Below, in pieces: positions 21,968 through 33,323 of a DNA stretch of 64,000 nucleotides (positions within the stretch are counted from its first letter, which is position 1; each line of letters starts with the position of its first letter). The notes under the pieces are model-generated. The model was not told the origin of the DNA. It made no database searches and saw nothing but the letters and a program-made list of their open reading frames with translations. Origin of the DNA: Notolepis coatsorum (taxonomy: Eukaryota > Chordata > Actinopteri > Aulopiformes > Paralepididae); NCBI GenBank assembly GCA_963971535.1, contig OZ020594.1, forward strand, positions 112,813,974-112,877,973, given 5' to 3'. The position numbers were made by a program, and so were the translations under genes.

Positions 21968-22756
21968 ATAGGCGCCCACTTAATGGAGCAGAAGATGCGG
22001 GTGCTCTAGGACTATTGAACTTGGGGGAGCAAGCTTGTCTTTTTGCTCCCTCACTTTTTGATCATATCATATGATATAAATATCCCCCCCCAATTTATAA
22101 ATCTTATCGAACCATAACTACGTAATTTCAATCAAATTAATAATACGCAATGACACTTAATAGCAAGTTTTTAAGTTTCCAAAGATTGTGTGACCCCCCA
22201 CTTTAATGGTTTGATCCAGTGCCCACGGGCGTTTGTCGGCATGACGTATACGACATGTTGGGGGAGGCGGCTTTTTCGAACCTTTTTCGAAATTCAGGCT
22301 GGATATTGGATAACATTGTGACTCGTGAGGATTATTCTTCGGCGTTTACATTAAAATGGAGCAAATCATCACGTAAGTCGAACACTGTGACTGTATACTA
22401 AATGCGCAAACAGATTGAAACTGAATATTTCTCGTATGGTGAGCCTCGGCGCTGAACCGAGTGAATCCAGAGATACGGGATGGTGCGCACTGCGCAGGCG
22501 CTGTGATCACCCAACGACGGAAATAATGCCGCTTTGAGCAGTTTATAAAAAAAATATAAAAAATATTTATTAGCAACGCCGAGCTTTCAAACCATCCCGT
22601 ATCTCTGTGCGAACCCCTCGTGCAACTGTGAGCACCTTTGTAATGTCTCTGTGATACTTGTATAACGAACGGTTCGGCCAGAACCAGTCCTTCATGGTAA
22701 ATCTAGGTTGGTTTCCCATTGAGGAGCAAGTGACTGTGGATTCACTCGGTGCAGCA
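21968..22756. other. Non-coding, with interrupted inverted repeat
   Basis: CCGAGTGAATCCA (22457) and AGAGATACGGGATGGT (22469-22484) form one arm. The complementary pieces ACCATCCCGTATCTCT (22591-22606) and TGGATTCACTCGG (22737-22749) form the other, split by about 130 bp of unrelated sequence. No gene was recognised in the stretch. Confidence 0.6.
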
Positions 22757-24229
22757 CAGACCCTGATGTAAACAAGACAAACGTCTTTCTCTGGTCTGCA
22801 TCCCCTTAACAATTGTGTGTATTGAGCCGTACTGTATTTTACCCATGCACACACATGAAATGATACATGCACACGCATGAAATGATACGTACACACATGA
22901 AATGATACATGCACACACACATGAAATGATACATGCACACACATGAAATGGTACATGCATGCACACATGAAATGATACATGCACAGACATGAAATGATAC
23001 ATGCACACACATTAAATGATACATGCACACACATGAAATGATACATGCACACACATTAAATGATACATGCACACACATGAAATGATACATGCACACACAT
23101 GAAATGATACATGCACACACATGAAATGATACGTACACACATGAAATGATACATGCACACACATGAAATGATACATGCACACACATGAAATGGTACATGC
23201 ACACACATGAAATGATACGTACACACATGAAATGATACATGCACACACATGAAATGATACATGCACACACATGAAATGGTACATGCACACACATGAAATG
23301 ATACATGCACACACATGAAATGATACATGCACACACATGAAATGATACATGCACACACATGAAATGATACATGCACACACATGAAATGATACATGCACAC
23401 ACATGAAATGATACGTACACACATGAAATGATACATGCACACACACATGAAATGATACATGCACACACATGAAATGGTACATGCATGCACACATGAAATG
23501 ATACATGCACAGACATGAAATGATACATGCACACACATTAAATGATACATGCACACACATGAAATGATACATGCACACACATGAAATGATACATGCACAC
23601 GCATGAAATGATACGTACACACATGAAATGATACATGCACACACACATGAAATGATACATGCACACACATGAAATGGTACATGCATGCACACATGAAATG
23701 ATACATGCACAGACATGAAATGATACATGCACACACATTAAATGATACATGCACACACATGAAATGATACATGCACACACATTAAATGATACATGCACAC
23801 ACATGAAATGATACATGCACACACATGAAATGATACATTACATGCACACACATGAAATGATACATGCACACACATGAAATGATACGTACACACATGAAAT
23901 GATACATGCACACACATGAAATGATACATGCACAGACATGAAATGATACATGCACACACATTAAATGATACATGCACACACATGAAATGATACATGCACA
24001 CACATGAAATGATACATGCACACACATTAAATGATACATGCACACACATGAAATGATACATGCACAGACATGAAATGATACATGCACACACATTAAATGA
24101 TACATGCACACACATGAAATGATACATGCACACACATGAAATGATACATGCACACACATGAAATGATAATTGTACCCATTCTACAATCTGTTAAATAAAG
24201 TTTTCATTCATTCATTCATTCATTCATTC
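22757..24229 (+). mobile_element. 5'-truncated LINE 3' end containing a minisatellite
   Basis: The sense LINE 3' UTR starts at GACCCTGATGTAAACAAGAC, continues through TCTGGTCTGCATCCCCTTAA to GAGCCGTACTGTATT at 22844, and resumes at 24169 with ATTGTACCCATTCTACAATC, TTAAATAAAGTTTTC and an (ATTC)n tail. The other copies of this family in the window have these two parts directly joined. The 1.3 kb between is entirely the 22-bp array. Confidence 0.85.
22845..24168. repeat. 22-bp minisatellite, large array (about 60 units)
   Basis: It has the same unit as the array at 21727-21967. Variant units (ACATTAAAT, GCACAGACATG, GGTACATGCATGC, CGTACACAC) recur in the same order at about 22889, 23413 and 23611, so multi-unit blocks have been duplicated. 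The long minus-strand frames (up to 240 codons) are a consequence of the repeat and are not genes. Confidence 0.97.
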
Positions 24230-24587
24230 AGTGCTTACACAGGCTTTGATTTACTTAAAGGGGAACTATCTTATAAATGACATTTTCCAGTGTTTAGGGT
24301 TATTTTCTAGCTATGTGGACTTATAGTAATAGGATCTATGTCTCTAATTCTCGATTTGGCGCATTCTTCCAATTCTCATCTCACAATAATGTCCCTCCCT
24401 CAAGTGAGTCATCTGAAAATTAGCGTATTCGGGACGTCAGATGGTCCTCATTTGCATAATAACACCCGCCCCCCTCTAGCTGCCAGGCAGCCACGAGCCA
24501 CCGCAGGTAAACACAGTCGAACAGTATTTATTGCAGGACGCAAGCAAATTGAATTGAAGTGAGTTAGCATTGGATTAGCTAGACGTT
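24230..24587 (+). promoter_or_regulatory. Probable promoter and 5' leader of the THAP gene
   Basis: The region just upstream of the THAP start holds GGGACGTCAG (CRE-like, 24431-24440), an octamer ATTTGCAT (24450-24457) and a CCCGCCCCCCTC GC-rich tract (24466-24477). The order and spacing fit a proximal promoter; function is inferred from motifs only. The opening words TAAAGGGGAACTATC (about 24256) also resemble a transposon terminus. Confidence 0.35.
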
Positions 24588-24866
24588 ATGAGCAAATCGG
24601 ACAAGCTACGTTGTGCTGTTCCTAACTGCCGAGCAACGAATGTGTCCTTGCATATATTCCCTGATGATAGCGTGACCTGTAATCAATGGACCAAGTTTAT
24701 TTTCGGCGATCCGCCGAATGGTTTTCCAACTCCTCGCAGTCGAGTCTGTACCGCACATTTTTGCAAGGATGACATTGATAATAAAGGACTTTATGATGCT
24801 GGGATGAGTTCCAGGATTACACTAAAGAAGGGTGCTGTACCGTGTATTCGGGACCCGAAAGAATCT
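24588..24866 (+). CDS. THAP-domain protein, first coding exon
   Basis: ATG at 24588 opens 93 codons that end exactly at a consensus donor (TCT then GTAAGT, from 24867), phase 0. The exon is a full THAP zinc finger (C2CH): Cys9 and Cys14, Pro25, Trp34, Cys54 and His57 with Phe58, and GAVPC at 82-86, equivalent to the AVP box that closes the domain. THAP domains bind DNA in host transcription regulators and in P-element-type transposases. The part that would distinguish these is in later exons, which were not found; 500 bp downstream the sequence turns into repeat. All zinc ligands and the key aromatic residues are intact and the frame is undamaged, so the exon looks functional. Confidence 0.8.
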
Positions 24867-25069
24867 GTAAGTACAAATGTAATTAGTCAGCTAACTAAAT
24901 AATTGTTGCTAGCTTAGCTAACGTTATTTTAGCTCTGTGCTTCATTATATATATGTAGACCTAGTTGTGTGTATTGCGAATGAATGATTGTGTTCCTTGT
25001 GTGTGTTTGGGGGGGAATAGCTAGGTTTATCTCAGCTGTTTATTGCGCCAAGAAAATCTAACGTTAGTA

Positions 25070-25110
<41 letters not shown>

Positions 25111-25228
25111 GACGGAGTGTAAGGTATTCCATCCTAATTGTGAAATAAATGATCAGATAATCCAGTCGGGCCTGACTATATTTGTAGAGGCAGAAACCGA
25201 CTTGGTGGATTTATATATTATATTATAT
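24867..25228. other. Probable THAP-gene intron with (GT)n microsatellite
   Basis: Follows the splice donor at 24867. It contains an uninterrupted (GT)18 at 25073-25108 and, at the right edge, TATATA-rich sequence (25206-25228). No second THAP exon was recognised. Confidence 0.6.
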
Positions 25229-25640
25229 ATATATATTAGAACCTTTAGACTGTCTTATTGTTAGAACCTTTAGACTGTTTGGCCACTAGAGGGCTCACCA
25301 CCCATTGCAGCCCACTCCTATAAATGGCCAAGGTGATCAACGGAATCTTGTGCACCTGCGGAGGACTTACCTTCAAACGCTGTCTCACTGTTGGAACCGA
25401 CCACGGAGCAACTGACGACTGTTCTGTGTAACCTTTATTTCACTATCACTAACATTTGGACAACAATAAACCCTGTAAACCGAACCGGCGGCAACTTTGG
25501 ACATTCAACTCATTTAACATCAACAACTTTGGTACAGTGTGAAAAGGCAATAGCGGGTGCATCGTGGACGACTGTCAGCACACAGAGGAATGACAGTCGG
25601 CCACTACAAAGTTTGAAGTTACCCTCACTATAGAAGGACA
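25229..25640 (+). mobile_element. Candidate LTR-like sequence
   Basis: TAGAACCTTTAGACTGT occurs twice 31 bp apart (25227 and 25258). It leads into TTGGCCACTAGAGGGC, a possible TATAAA box (TATAAATGG, about 25319) and AATAAACCCTGTAAACC (about 25467). A start at TGTTAG with TATA and polyadenylation-like words is the arrangement of an LTR. The matching second LTR and a primer-binding site were not identified, so this remains tentative. Confidence 0.3.
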
Positions 25641-26428
25641 TGTAAGTATAAAGTTGGATAACCTCCCTCACCAAGGAAAGGCGGAGGTAAGAAGATCTTT
25701 AAGTACCTCTGTTGATGAAATGGATAGTAGCGTGAAGAGCAAAAGCCTTCCGTGAAGATAAATAGTTTGAACGCTATGCTGAAATTATGAATGAATGGAA
25801 CTGACTCGGGACATTGCTTCCTTGCAAACGCTGTGGAGAATTCTAGCGTCGGACTAATTAAATTGTGATGCTGTGGATTATAGAACGGACTATGAGCCAT
25901 ATTAGAAAGTGGAACCATCACAATTAATATTGTCTGGACGTGTGGAAACTGGACACTAGATGACGCAATGAACTATGATTTAATTCCGATATATAATACA
26001 ACAGTGGACAGTGCAACGGAGAATTAAATGTGGAACCATCACAATTAATATTGTATGGACGTGTGGAAACGGAATAACGTTGGTACATTGGCAACTGAAT
26101 GATTACGATATTGTGGAAGGATATGGAACTGACGATGTGCCGTATCGTTTAGAAGTGGAGCCATCGTAATTAGTGTCGTCACTGAACGTGTGTAAACTGT
26201 TCTCTTGGACATTGATGTAGATGTGTGGCAAAAGCTATTACTGCATTCATAAGCAGGAAGAAACGCAAACCCTCTTTGACGTCACGCTAAGTGAATGCAA
26301 CATTCAAATTACAAAAGGATAAATAAAAAATAAAAAGAATAAGTAACAATGTCTGAAGCCAAGATGAGGAAGAGGCAAACCAGCAAATCTGTACGCCTTG
26401 CCCAAAATACGCTTTAAACTTTAAAGAT
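25641..26428. repeat. Degenerate tandem repeat of about 122 bp, non-coding
   Basis: GTGGAACCATCACAATTAAT recurs at about 25909 and 26030, followed by ATGGACGTGTGGAAAC-type words. A weaker third copy (GGAGCCATCGTAATTAGT) starts at 26157. Periods are 121 and about 125. The sequence between is diverged and no frame is conserved. Near the right end, TCTGAAGCCAAGATGAGGAA (26352) duplicates the start of the next reading frame (26465). Confidence 0.65.
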
Positions 26429-26900
26429 TTGAAATTGGAATTGGAAAGAATAAATAACAAAATATCTGAAGCCAAGATGAGGAAGAGGCAAATTGCAATT
26501 AAAGAAGAAGCCGTGCTAAGAAAGGCTGAAGATGAAAAGGAAATCTTATGGGTACGCTCTAGGCTAAGAAAGGCTGAAGACGAAAATGAATGCTTGTTTA
26601 TACGCATTGCCACTGTAAACTTGCTTCAGAAACAACAAAATAATTGGAAATATGAAACTGCCCTTGCCAATGTAAACCTTAAAGATTTGAGACACGAGTT
26701 GGAAACCAGGATAAAGAAAGAACAAAGTGATAGGAAAATGGAAGAAGAAAAGCTCTCAGCCGAACACGCAGCCAGGCGCGCAGCCGAGCGAGCAGCCAAG
26801 CAAGCGGCCAGGTGGACATCATCGATGGGAGTCTTGGCTGAGAGGCGCAACATTGTACCGGCCAATGATAATGTTTTTACTAATCACTGTCTTGATTTCA
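26429..26900 (+). other. Coiled-coil reading frame upstream of the RRP15-like region
   Basis: An open frame with no ATG at its start (TTG at 26429) encodes about 157 residues rich in Lys, Glu, Arg and Ala: [20 protein letters not shown], duplicated LRKAEDE blocks, then [17 protein letters not shown]. This is a strong coiled-coil pattern. It is continuous with the acidic frame downstream, but a good acceptor (ACTAATCACTGTCTTGATTTCAG, AG at 26900-26901) lies at the border. The coiled coil may therefore be a separate exon, retroelement-derived, or not part of the gene. The family is not recognised. Confidence 0.35.
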
Positions 26901-26901
26901 G

Positions 26902-27792
26902 CTCCAAGGAGTGCGAGCACAAAATACAGAGTCCAGAGTCCAGAGGAGAGGACAGCGATGAAGAAGAGGACAGTGATGAAGGAGATGAGGACAGCGATGA
27001 AGAAGAGGGCAACGAGGATGAAGATGAGGATGACTATTCGATCGCGCCTCATATTCCCTCCAAGGAGTGGATTGTTCCTCAGACACTTCATCAGAATGAA
27101 CCAGATGACAATGGTGAGGAAGAGGACGACGTCGATGATGATGGTGGTGAGGAGGACGGCGTCGACGACGTCGATAATGATGATGATGATGGTGGTGAGG
27201 AGGACGGCGTCGTTGACGTCGATGATGATGATGGTGGTGAGGAGGACGGCGTCGATGATGAAGAAGACGACAAAGCGAGCGCGCCTCATGTTCGTATACG
27301 TAAACGTAGCTCTACTCTGCAAGGACCTGCTGAGGACAAGAGTGATGAAGGAGAGGAGGACGGTGATGAAGACGAGGAGGAGGACAGTGATAAAGAAGAG
27401 GAAGAAGAGGTAGAAGAGGTGGACCAGTGGCCAAGCCATACTGCTACAAGCCATAAGACAGGATGTGCTGCCCCTGCTGGTCAAAGCCGGCATGTGCTGC
27501 CAACAACCTCTCATACCCAAGCCCCTCAGTCTCGCACTGATCTACACCCAACAAGCGGAAGCAGCAACCTAGCATCAGATGATGGAGAAGACAAGGAAGC
27601 TGATGATGATGGGGCAGAGGCAGAGGATGAAGACGGAGGAGAGGAGGGAGAGGAGGGGAACCAAAACGCTGGATGGGCGGAAGCCATGGTTAAGATCCTG
27701 GGAAAGAAGACCCCAGAGAGTAAACCCTCCATCCTACTGAGGAACAAACAGCTGGACAAGCTGAAGGAGAAGGAGAAACCGGAGCAGCTGGA
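26902..27792 (+). CDS. rrp15: RRP15-like protein, partial (acidic region plus conserved core)
   Basis: The frame has a long acidic region ([21 protein letters not shown] and several EEDGVDD blocks). It ends with a segment at 27671-27792 reading [20 protein letters not shown] followed by [16 protein letters not shown]. This matches the conserved core of RRP15, a nucleolar factor for pre-60S ribosome maturation, in which an acidic N-terminal part precedes [15 protein letters not shown]. The remaining two thirds of RRP15 are absent: after EQLE the sequence changes at once to minisatellite and the frame ends at 28048 with repeat-encoded residues. No splice donor is visible at the junction. Either the array has grown through the exon end, or this is a truncated copy. 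The acidic stretch is itself an imperfect tandem repeat (27120-27265). The start is uncertain; 26902 follows the best acceptor. Confidence 0.6.
27120..27265 (+). repeat. In-frame acidic tandem repeat in the RRP15-like frame
   Basis: GGTGGTGAGGAGGACGGCGT occurs three times (about 27141, 27192 and 27234), separated by variable GAT runs, encoding DDGGEEDGV blocks. The unit lengths, about 51 and 42, are multiples of three, so the frame is kept. Confidence 0.85.
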
Positions 27793-30700
27793 GACACTAC
27801 TGCGCATGAGGATGAGGGGGGACACTACTGCACATGTGGATGAGGGGGGGGACACTACTGCACATGTGGATGAGGGGGGGACACTACTGTGCATGAGGAT
27901 GAGGGGGGACACTACTGCACATGTGGATGAGGGGGGGGACACTACTGCACATGTGGATGAGGGGGGGACACTACTATGCATGAGGATGAGGGGGGACACT
28001 ACTGCACATGTGGATGAGGGGGGGGGACACTACTGCACATGTGGATGAGGGGGGGGGACACTACTGTACATGAGGATGAGGGGGGACACTACTGCACATG
28101 TGGATGAGGGGGGACACTACTGTACATGAGGATGAGGGGGACACACTACTGTACATGAGGATGAGGGGGGACACTACTGTACATGTGGATGAGGGGGGGG
28201 ACACTACTGTACATGTGGATGAGGGGGGGGGACACTACTGTACATGTGGATGAGGGGGGGGACACTACTGTACATGAGGATGAGGGGGGGACACTACTGT
28301 ACATGTGGATGAGGGGGGGACGCTACTGCGCATGTGGATGAGGGGGGGGACACTACTGTACATGTGGATGAGGGGGGGACACTACTGTACATGTGGATGA
28401 GGGGGGGACACTACTGTACATGTGGATGAGGGGGGACACTACTGCACATGCGGATGAGGGGGGGGACACTACTGCACATGCGGATGAGGGGGGGGGACAC
28501 TAATGTACATGTAGATGAGGGGGGGACACTACTGTATGTGAGGATGAGGGGGGGACACTACTGCACATGTGGATGAGGGGGGGACACTACTGTACATGTG
28601 GATGAGGGGGGACACTACTGCACATGCGGATGAGGGGGGGGACACTACTGCACATGCGGATGAGGGGGGGGGACACTACTGTACATGTAGATGAGGGGGC
28701 GACACTACTGCACATGTGGATGAGGGGGGGACACTACTGTACATGAGGGGGGGAACACTACTGCACATGTGGATGAGGGGGGGGGACACTACTGCACATG
28801 TGGATGAGGGGGGACACTACTGCACATGTGGATGAGGGGGGGGACATTACTGCACATGCGGATGAGGGGGGGGGACACTACTGTACATGTAGATGAGGGG
28901 GGACACTACTGCACATGTGGATGAGCGGGGGACACTACTGTACATGAGGGGGGGGACACTACTGCACATGCGGATGAGGGGGGAAGCACAACTACTGCAC
29001 ATGTGGATGAGGGGGGACACTACTGCACATGTGGATGAGGGGGGGGACACTACTGCACATGTGGATGAGGGGGGACACTACTGTACATGTGGATGAGGGG
29101 GGACACTACTGTACATGTGGATGAGGGGGGACACTACTGTACATGTGGATGAGGGGGGACACTACTGTACATGTGGATGAGGGGGGGACACTACTGCACA
29201 TGTGGATGAGGGGGGGACACTACTGTGCATGAGGATGAGGGGGGACACTACTGCACATGTGGATGAGGGGGGGGACACTACTGCACATGTGGATGAGGGG
29301 GGGACACTACTGTGCATGAGGATGAGGGGGGGGACACTAGTGCACATGCGGATGAGGGGGGGGACACTACTGTACATGTAGATGAGGGGGGACACTACTG
29401 CACATGTGGATGAGCGGGGGACACTACTGTACATGAGGGGGGGGACACTACTGCACATGCGGATGAGGGGGGGGGACACTACTGTACATGTAGATGAGGG
29501 GGGACACTACTGCACATGTGGATGAGGGGGGACACTACTGTACATGAGGGGGGGGACACTACTGCACATGCGGATGAGGGGGGGGACACTACTGCACATG
29601 TACATGAGGGGGGGGACACTACTGCACATGTGGATGAGGGGGGGGACACTACTGTACATGTGGATGAGGGGGGGGACACTACTGCACATGTGGATGAGGG
29701 GGGACACTACTGCACATGCGGATGAGGGGGGGGGGACACTACTGTACATGTGGATGAGGGGGGGGGACACTACTGTACATGTGGATGAGGGGGGGGGACA
29801 CTACTGTACATGAGGATGAGGGGGGGACACTACTGTACATGTGGATGAGGGGGGGACACTACTGCACATGTGGATGAGGGGGGGGACACTACTGTACATG
29901 TGGATGAGGGGGGGACGCTACTGCGCATGTGGATGAGGGGGGGGACACTACTGTACATGTGGATGAGGGGGGGACACTACTGTACATGTGGATGAGGGGG
30001 GGGACACTACTGTACATGTGGATGAGGGGGGGACGCTACTGCGCATGTGGATGAGGGGGGGGACACTACTGTACATGTGGATGAGGGGGGGACACTACTG
30101 TACATGTGGATGAGGGGGGGGACACTACTGTACATGTGGATGAGGGGGGACACTACTGCACATGCGGATGAGGGGGGGGGACACTACTGCACATGCGGAT
30201 GAGGGGGGGACACTAATGTACATGTAGATGAGGGGGGGACACTACTGCACATGTGGATGAGGGGGGGGACACTAATGTACATGTAGATGAGGGGGGGACA
30301 CTACTGCACATGCGGATGAGGGGGGGGACACTAATGTACATGTAGATGAGGGGGGGACACTACTGCACATGCGGATGAGGGGGGGGACACTAATGTACAT
30401 GTAGATGAGGGGGGGACACTACTGTACATGTGGATGAGGGGGGGGGCACTACTGTACATGTGGATGAGGGGGGACACTACTGCACATGCGGATCAGGGGG
30501 GGGGACACTACTGTACATATAGATGAGGGGGGGACACTACTGCACATGTGGATGAGGGGGGGGGACACTACTGCACATGTGGATGAGGGGGGACACTACT
30601 GCACATGTGGATGAGGGGGGGACACTACTGTACATGTGGATGAGGGGGGACACTAATGTACATGTGGATGAGGGGGGACACTACTGTGCATGTGGATGAG

Positions 30701-32874
30701 GGGGGGACACTACTGTACATGTGGATGAGGGGGGACACTAATGTACATGTGGATGAGGGGGGGACACTACTGTACATGTGGATGAGGGGGGGGCACTACT
30801 GCACATGTGGATGAGGGGGGGGGACACTACTGCACATGTGGATGAGGGGGGACACTACTGCACATGTGGATGAGGGGGGGGGCACTACTGCACATGCAGA
30901 TGAGGGGGGGGACACTACTGTACATGTGGATGAGGGGGGGGACACTACTGCACATGTGGATGAGGGGGGGACACTACTGTTCATGTGGATGAGGGGGGGG
31001 ACACTACTGCACATGTGGATGAGGGGGGACACTACTGCACATGCGGATGAGGGGGGGGGGACACTACTGTACATGTGGATGAGGGGGGGGGGACACTACT
31101 GTACATGTGGATGAGGGGGGGGACACTACTGTACATGAGGATGAGGGGGGGACACTACTGTACATGTGGATGAGGGGGGGACGCTACTGCGCATGTGGAT
31201 GAGGGGGGGGACACTACTGTACATGTGGATGAGGGGGGGACACTACTGTACATGTGGATGAGGGGGGGACACTACTGTACATGTGGATGAGGGGGGACAC
31301 TACTGCACATGCGGATGAGGGGGGGGACACTACTGCACATGCGGATGAGGGGGGGGACACACTAATGTACATGTAGATGAGGGGGGGACACTACTGCACA
31401 TGTGGATGAGGTGGGGACACTACTGTACATGTGGATGAGGGGGGGGCACTACTGTACATGTGGATGAGGGGGGACACTACTGCACATGCGGATGAGGGGG
31501 GGGACACTACTGTACATGTAGATGAGGGGGGGACACTACTGCACATGTGGATGAGGGGGGGACACTACTGTACATGAGGGGGGGAACACTACTGCACATG
31601 TGGATGAGGGGGGGGGGACACTACTGCACATGTGGATGAGGGGGGACACTACTGCACATGTGGATGAGGGGGGGGACACTACTGCACATGCGGATGAGGG
31701 GGGGGGGCACTACTGTACATGTAGATGAGGGGGGACACTACTGCACATGTGGATGAGCGGGGGACACTACTGTACATGAGGGGGGGGACACTACTGCACA
31801 TGCGGATGAGGGGGGGGACACTACTGCACATGTGGATGAGGGGGGACACTACTGCACATGTGGATGAGGGGGGACACTACTGTACATGTGGATGAGGGGG
31901 GACACTACTGCACATGTGGATGAGGGGGGACACTACTGTACATGCGGATGAGGGGGGGACACTACTGTACATGTGGATGAGGGGGGGGGACACTACTGTA
32001 CATGTGGATGAGGGGGGACACTACTGTACATGAGGATGAGGGGGGGACACTACTGCACATGCGGATGAGGGGGGGACACACGAATGTACATGTAGATGAG
32101 GGGGGGACACTACTGCACATGTGGATGCGGGGGGGACACTACTGTACATGCGGATGAGGGGGGGACACTACTGTACATGTGGATGAGGGGGGACACTACT
32201 GCACATGCGGATGAGGGGGGGGACACTACTGCACATGCGGATGAGGGGGGGGGGGGACAATACTGTACATGTAGATGAGGGGGGGACACTACTGCACATG
32301 TGGATGAGGGGGGGACACTACTGTACATGAGGGGGGGAACACTACTGCACATGTGGATGAGGGGGGGGACACTACTGCACATGTGGATGAGGGGGGACAC
32401 TACTGTACATGTGGATGAGGGGGGACACTACTGCACATGCGGATGAGGGGGGGGGACACTACTGCACATGTGGATGAGGGGGGACACTACTGCACATGCG
32501 GATGAGGGGGGGGACACTACTGTACATGTAGATGAGGGGGGACACTACTGCACATGTGGATGAGCGGGGGACACTACTGTACATGAGGGGGGGACACTAC
32601 TGCACATGTGGATGAGGGGGGACACTACTGCACATGTGGATGAGGGGGGGACACTACTGTACATGCGGATGAGGGGGGGACACTACTGTACATGTGGATG
32701 AGGGGGGGACACTACTGTACATGTGGATGAGGGGGGGACACTACTGTACATGCGGATGAGGGGGGGGGGCACTACTGTACATGTGGATGAGGGGGGGGAC
32801 ACTACTGTACATGTAGATGAGGGGGGACACTACTGTACATGAGGATGAGGGGGGGACACTACTGTACATGTGGA

Positions 32875-33323
32875 CAAGCGGCACGGTGGTGTAGTGGTTA
32901 AACACTGTCGCCTCACAGCAAGAAGGTCCAGGGTTCGATTCCCGCTTGGGGACCAGGTTTCCATGATGCCAGTTACCCAGGTGGGGTATCTCCCAGGCCT
33001 TTCTGTGTGGAGTTTGCATGTTCTCCCCGTGCTCGCAAGGGTTTCCTCCCCCGATAAGATAAACCCAATGGAAAAACATGCACAACAACAAGATCGCTAA
33101 CGCTGTGGCGTCCTTGACGAAGACGGACAGGAGCACTTGGATTGGTCCCCTGGCGCGGCTCACGTTGCGCCTGTCTGCTCCCGGCTGCCCTTGGGGGGGA
33201 AGGACGACGGGATGGGTTAATCGCAGAGACGAATCGCATACATGCATCGCATGCATGCCGATTATTGACCTCTGAGCAGGTCCTAAATTATTATTATATT
33301 ATAATTATTATTATAAATTATAA
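32875..33323 (+). mobile_element. tRNA-derived SINE in the minisatellite, copy 1
   Basis: The 449-bp insert has polymerase III boxes: A box TGGTGTAGTGGTTAA (32887-32901) and B box GGGTTCGATTCCC (32931-32943). A body with GTGTGGAGTTTGCATGTTCT (well known from fish tRNA-SINEs) follows, then an AT-rich (ATT)n tail. Both boxes are intact, so transcription is plausible. It sits between the GTGGA and GATGAG parts of repeat units. Confidence 0.88.

Noticed and set aside
21641..24159. Long minus-strand Cys/His-rich frames (up to 240 codons) resembling metal-binding repeats
   Set aside because: All three minus-strand frames are open because the unit is 22 bp and has no stop. The Cys/His pattern only reflects the repeated ATGAAATG and CACACA words.
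26819..27520. Minus-strand 233-codon frame with hydrophobic Ile/Val runs
   Set aside because: It is antisense to GAT/GAG-rich acidic codons, which always give ATC/CTC hydrophobic codons on the other strand.
32878..32960. A genuine tRNA gene at the A/B box region
   Set aside because: The boxes belong to a SINE head. The sequence continues into a tRNA-unrelated body and AT-rich tail, and no complete cloverleaf with acceptor stem closes.
32870..33256. Frames of 65-171 codons in and around the SINE, repeated in three places
   Set aside because: They overlap on both strands within a SINE body and run into the array. They are identical only because the SINE locus was duplicated.
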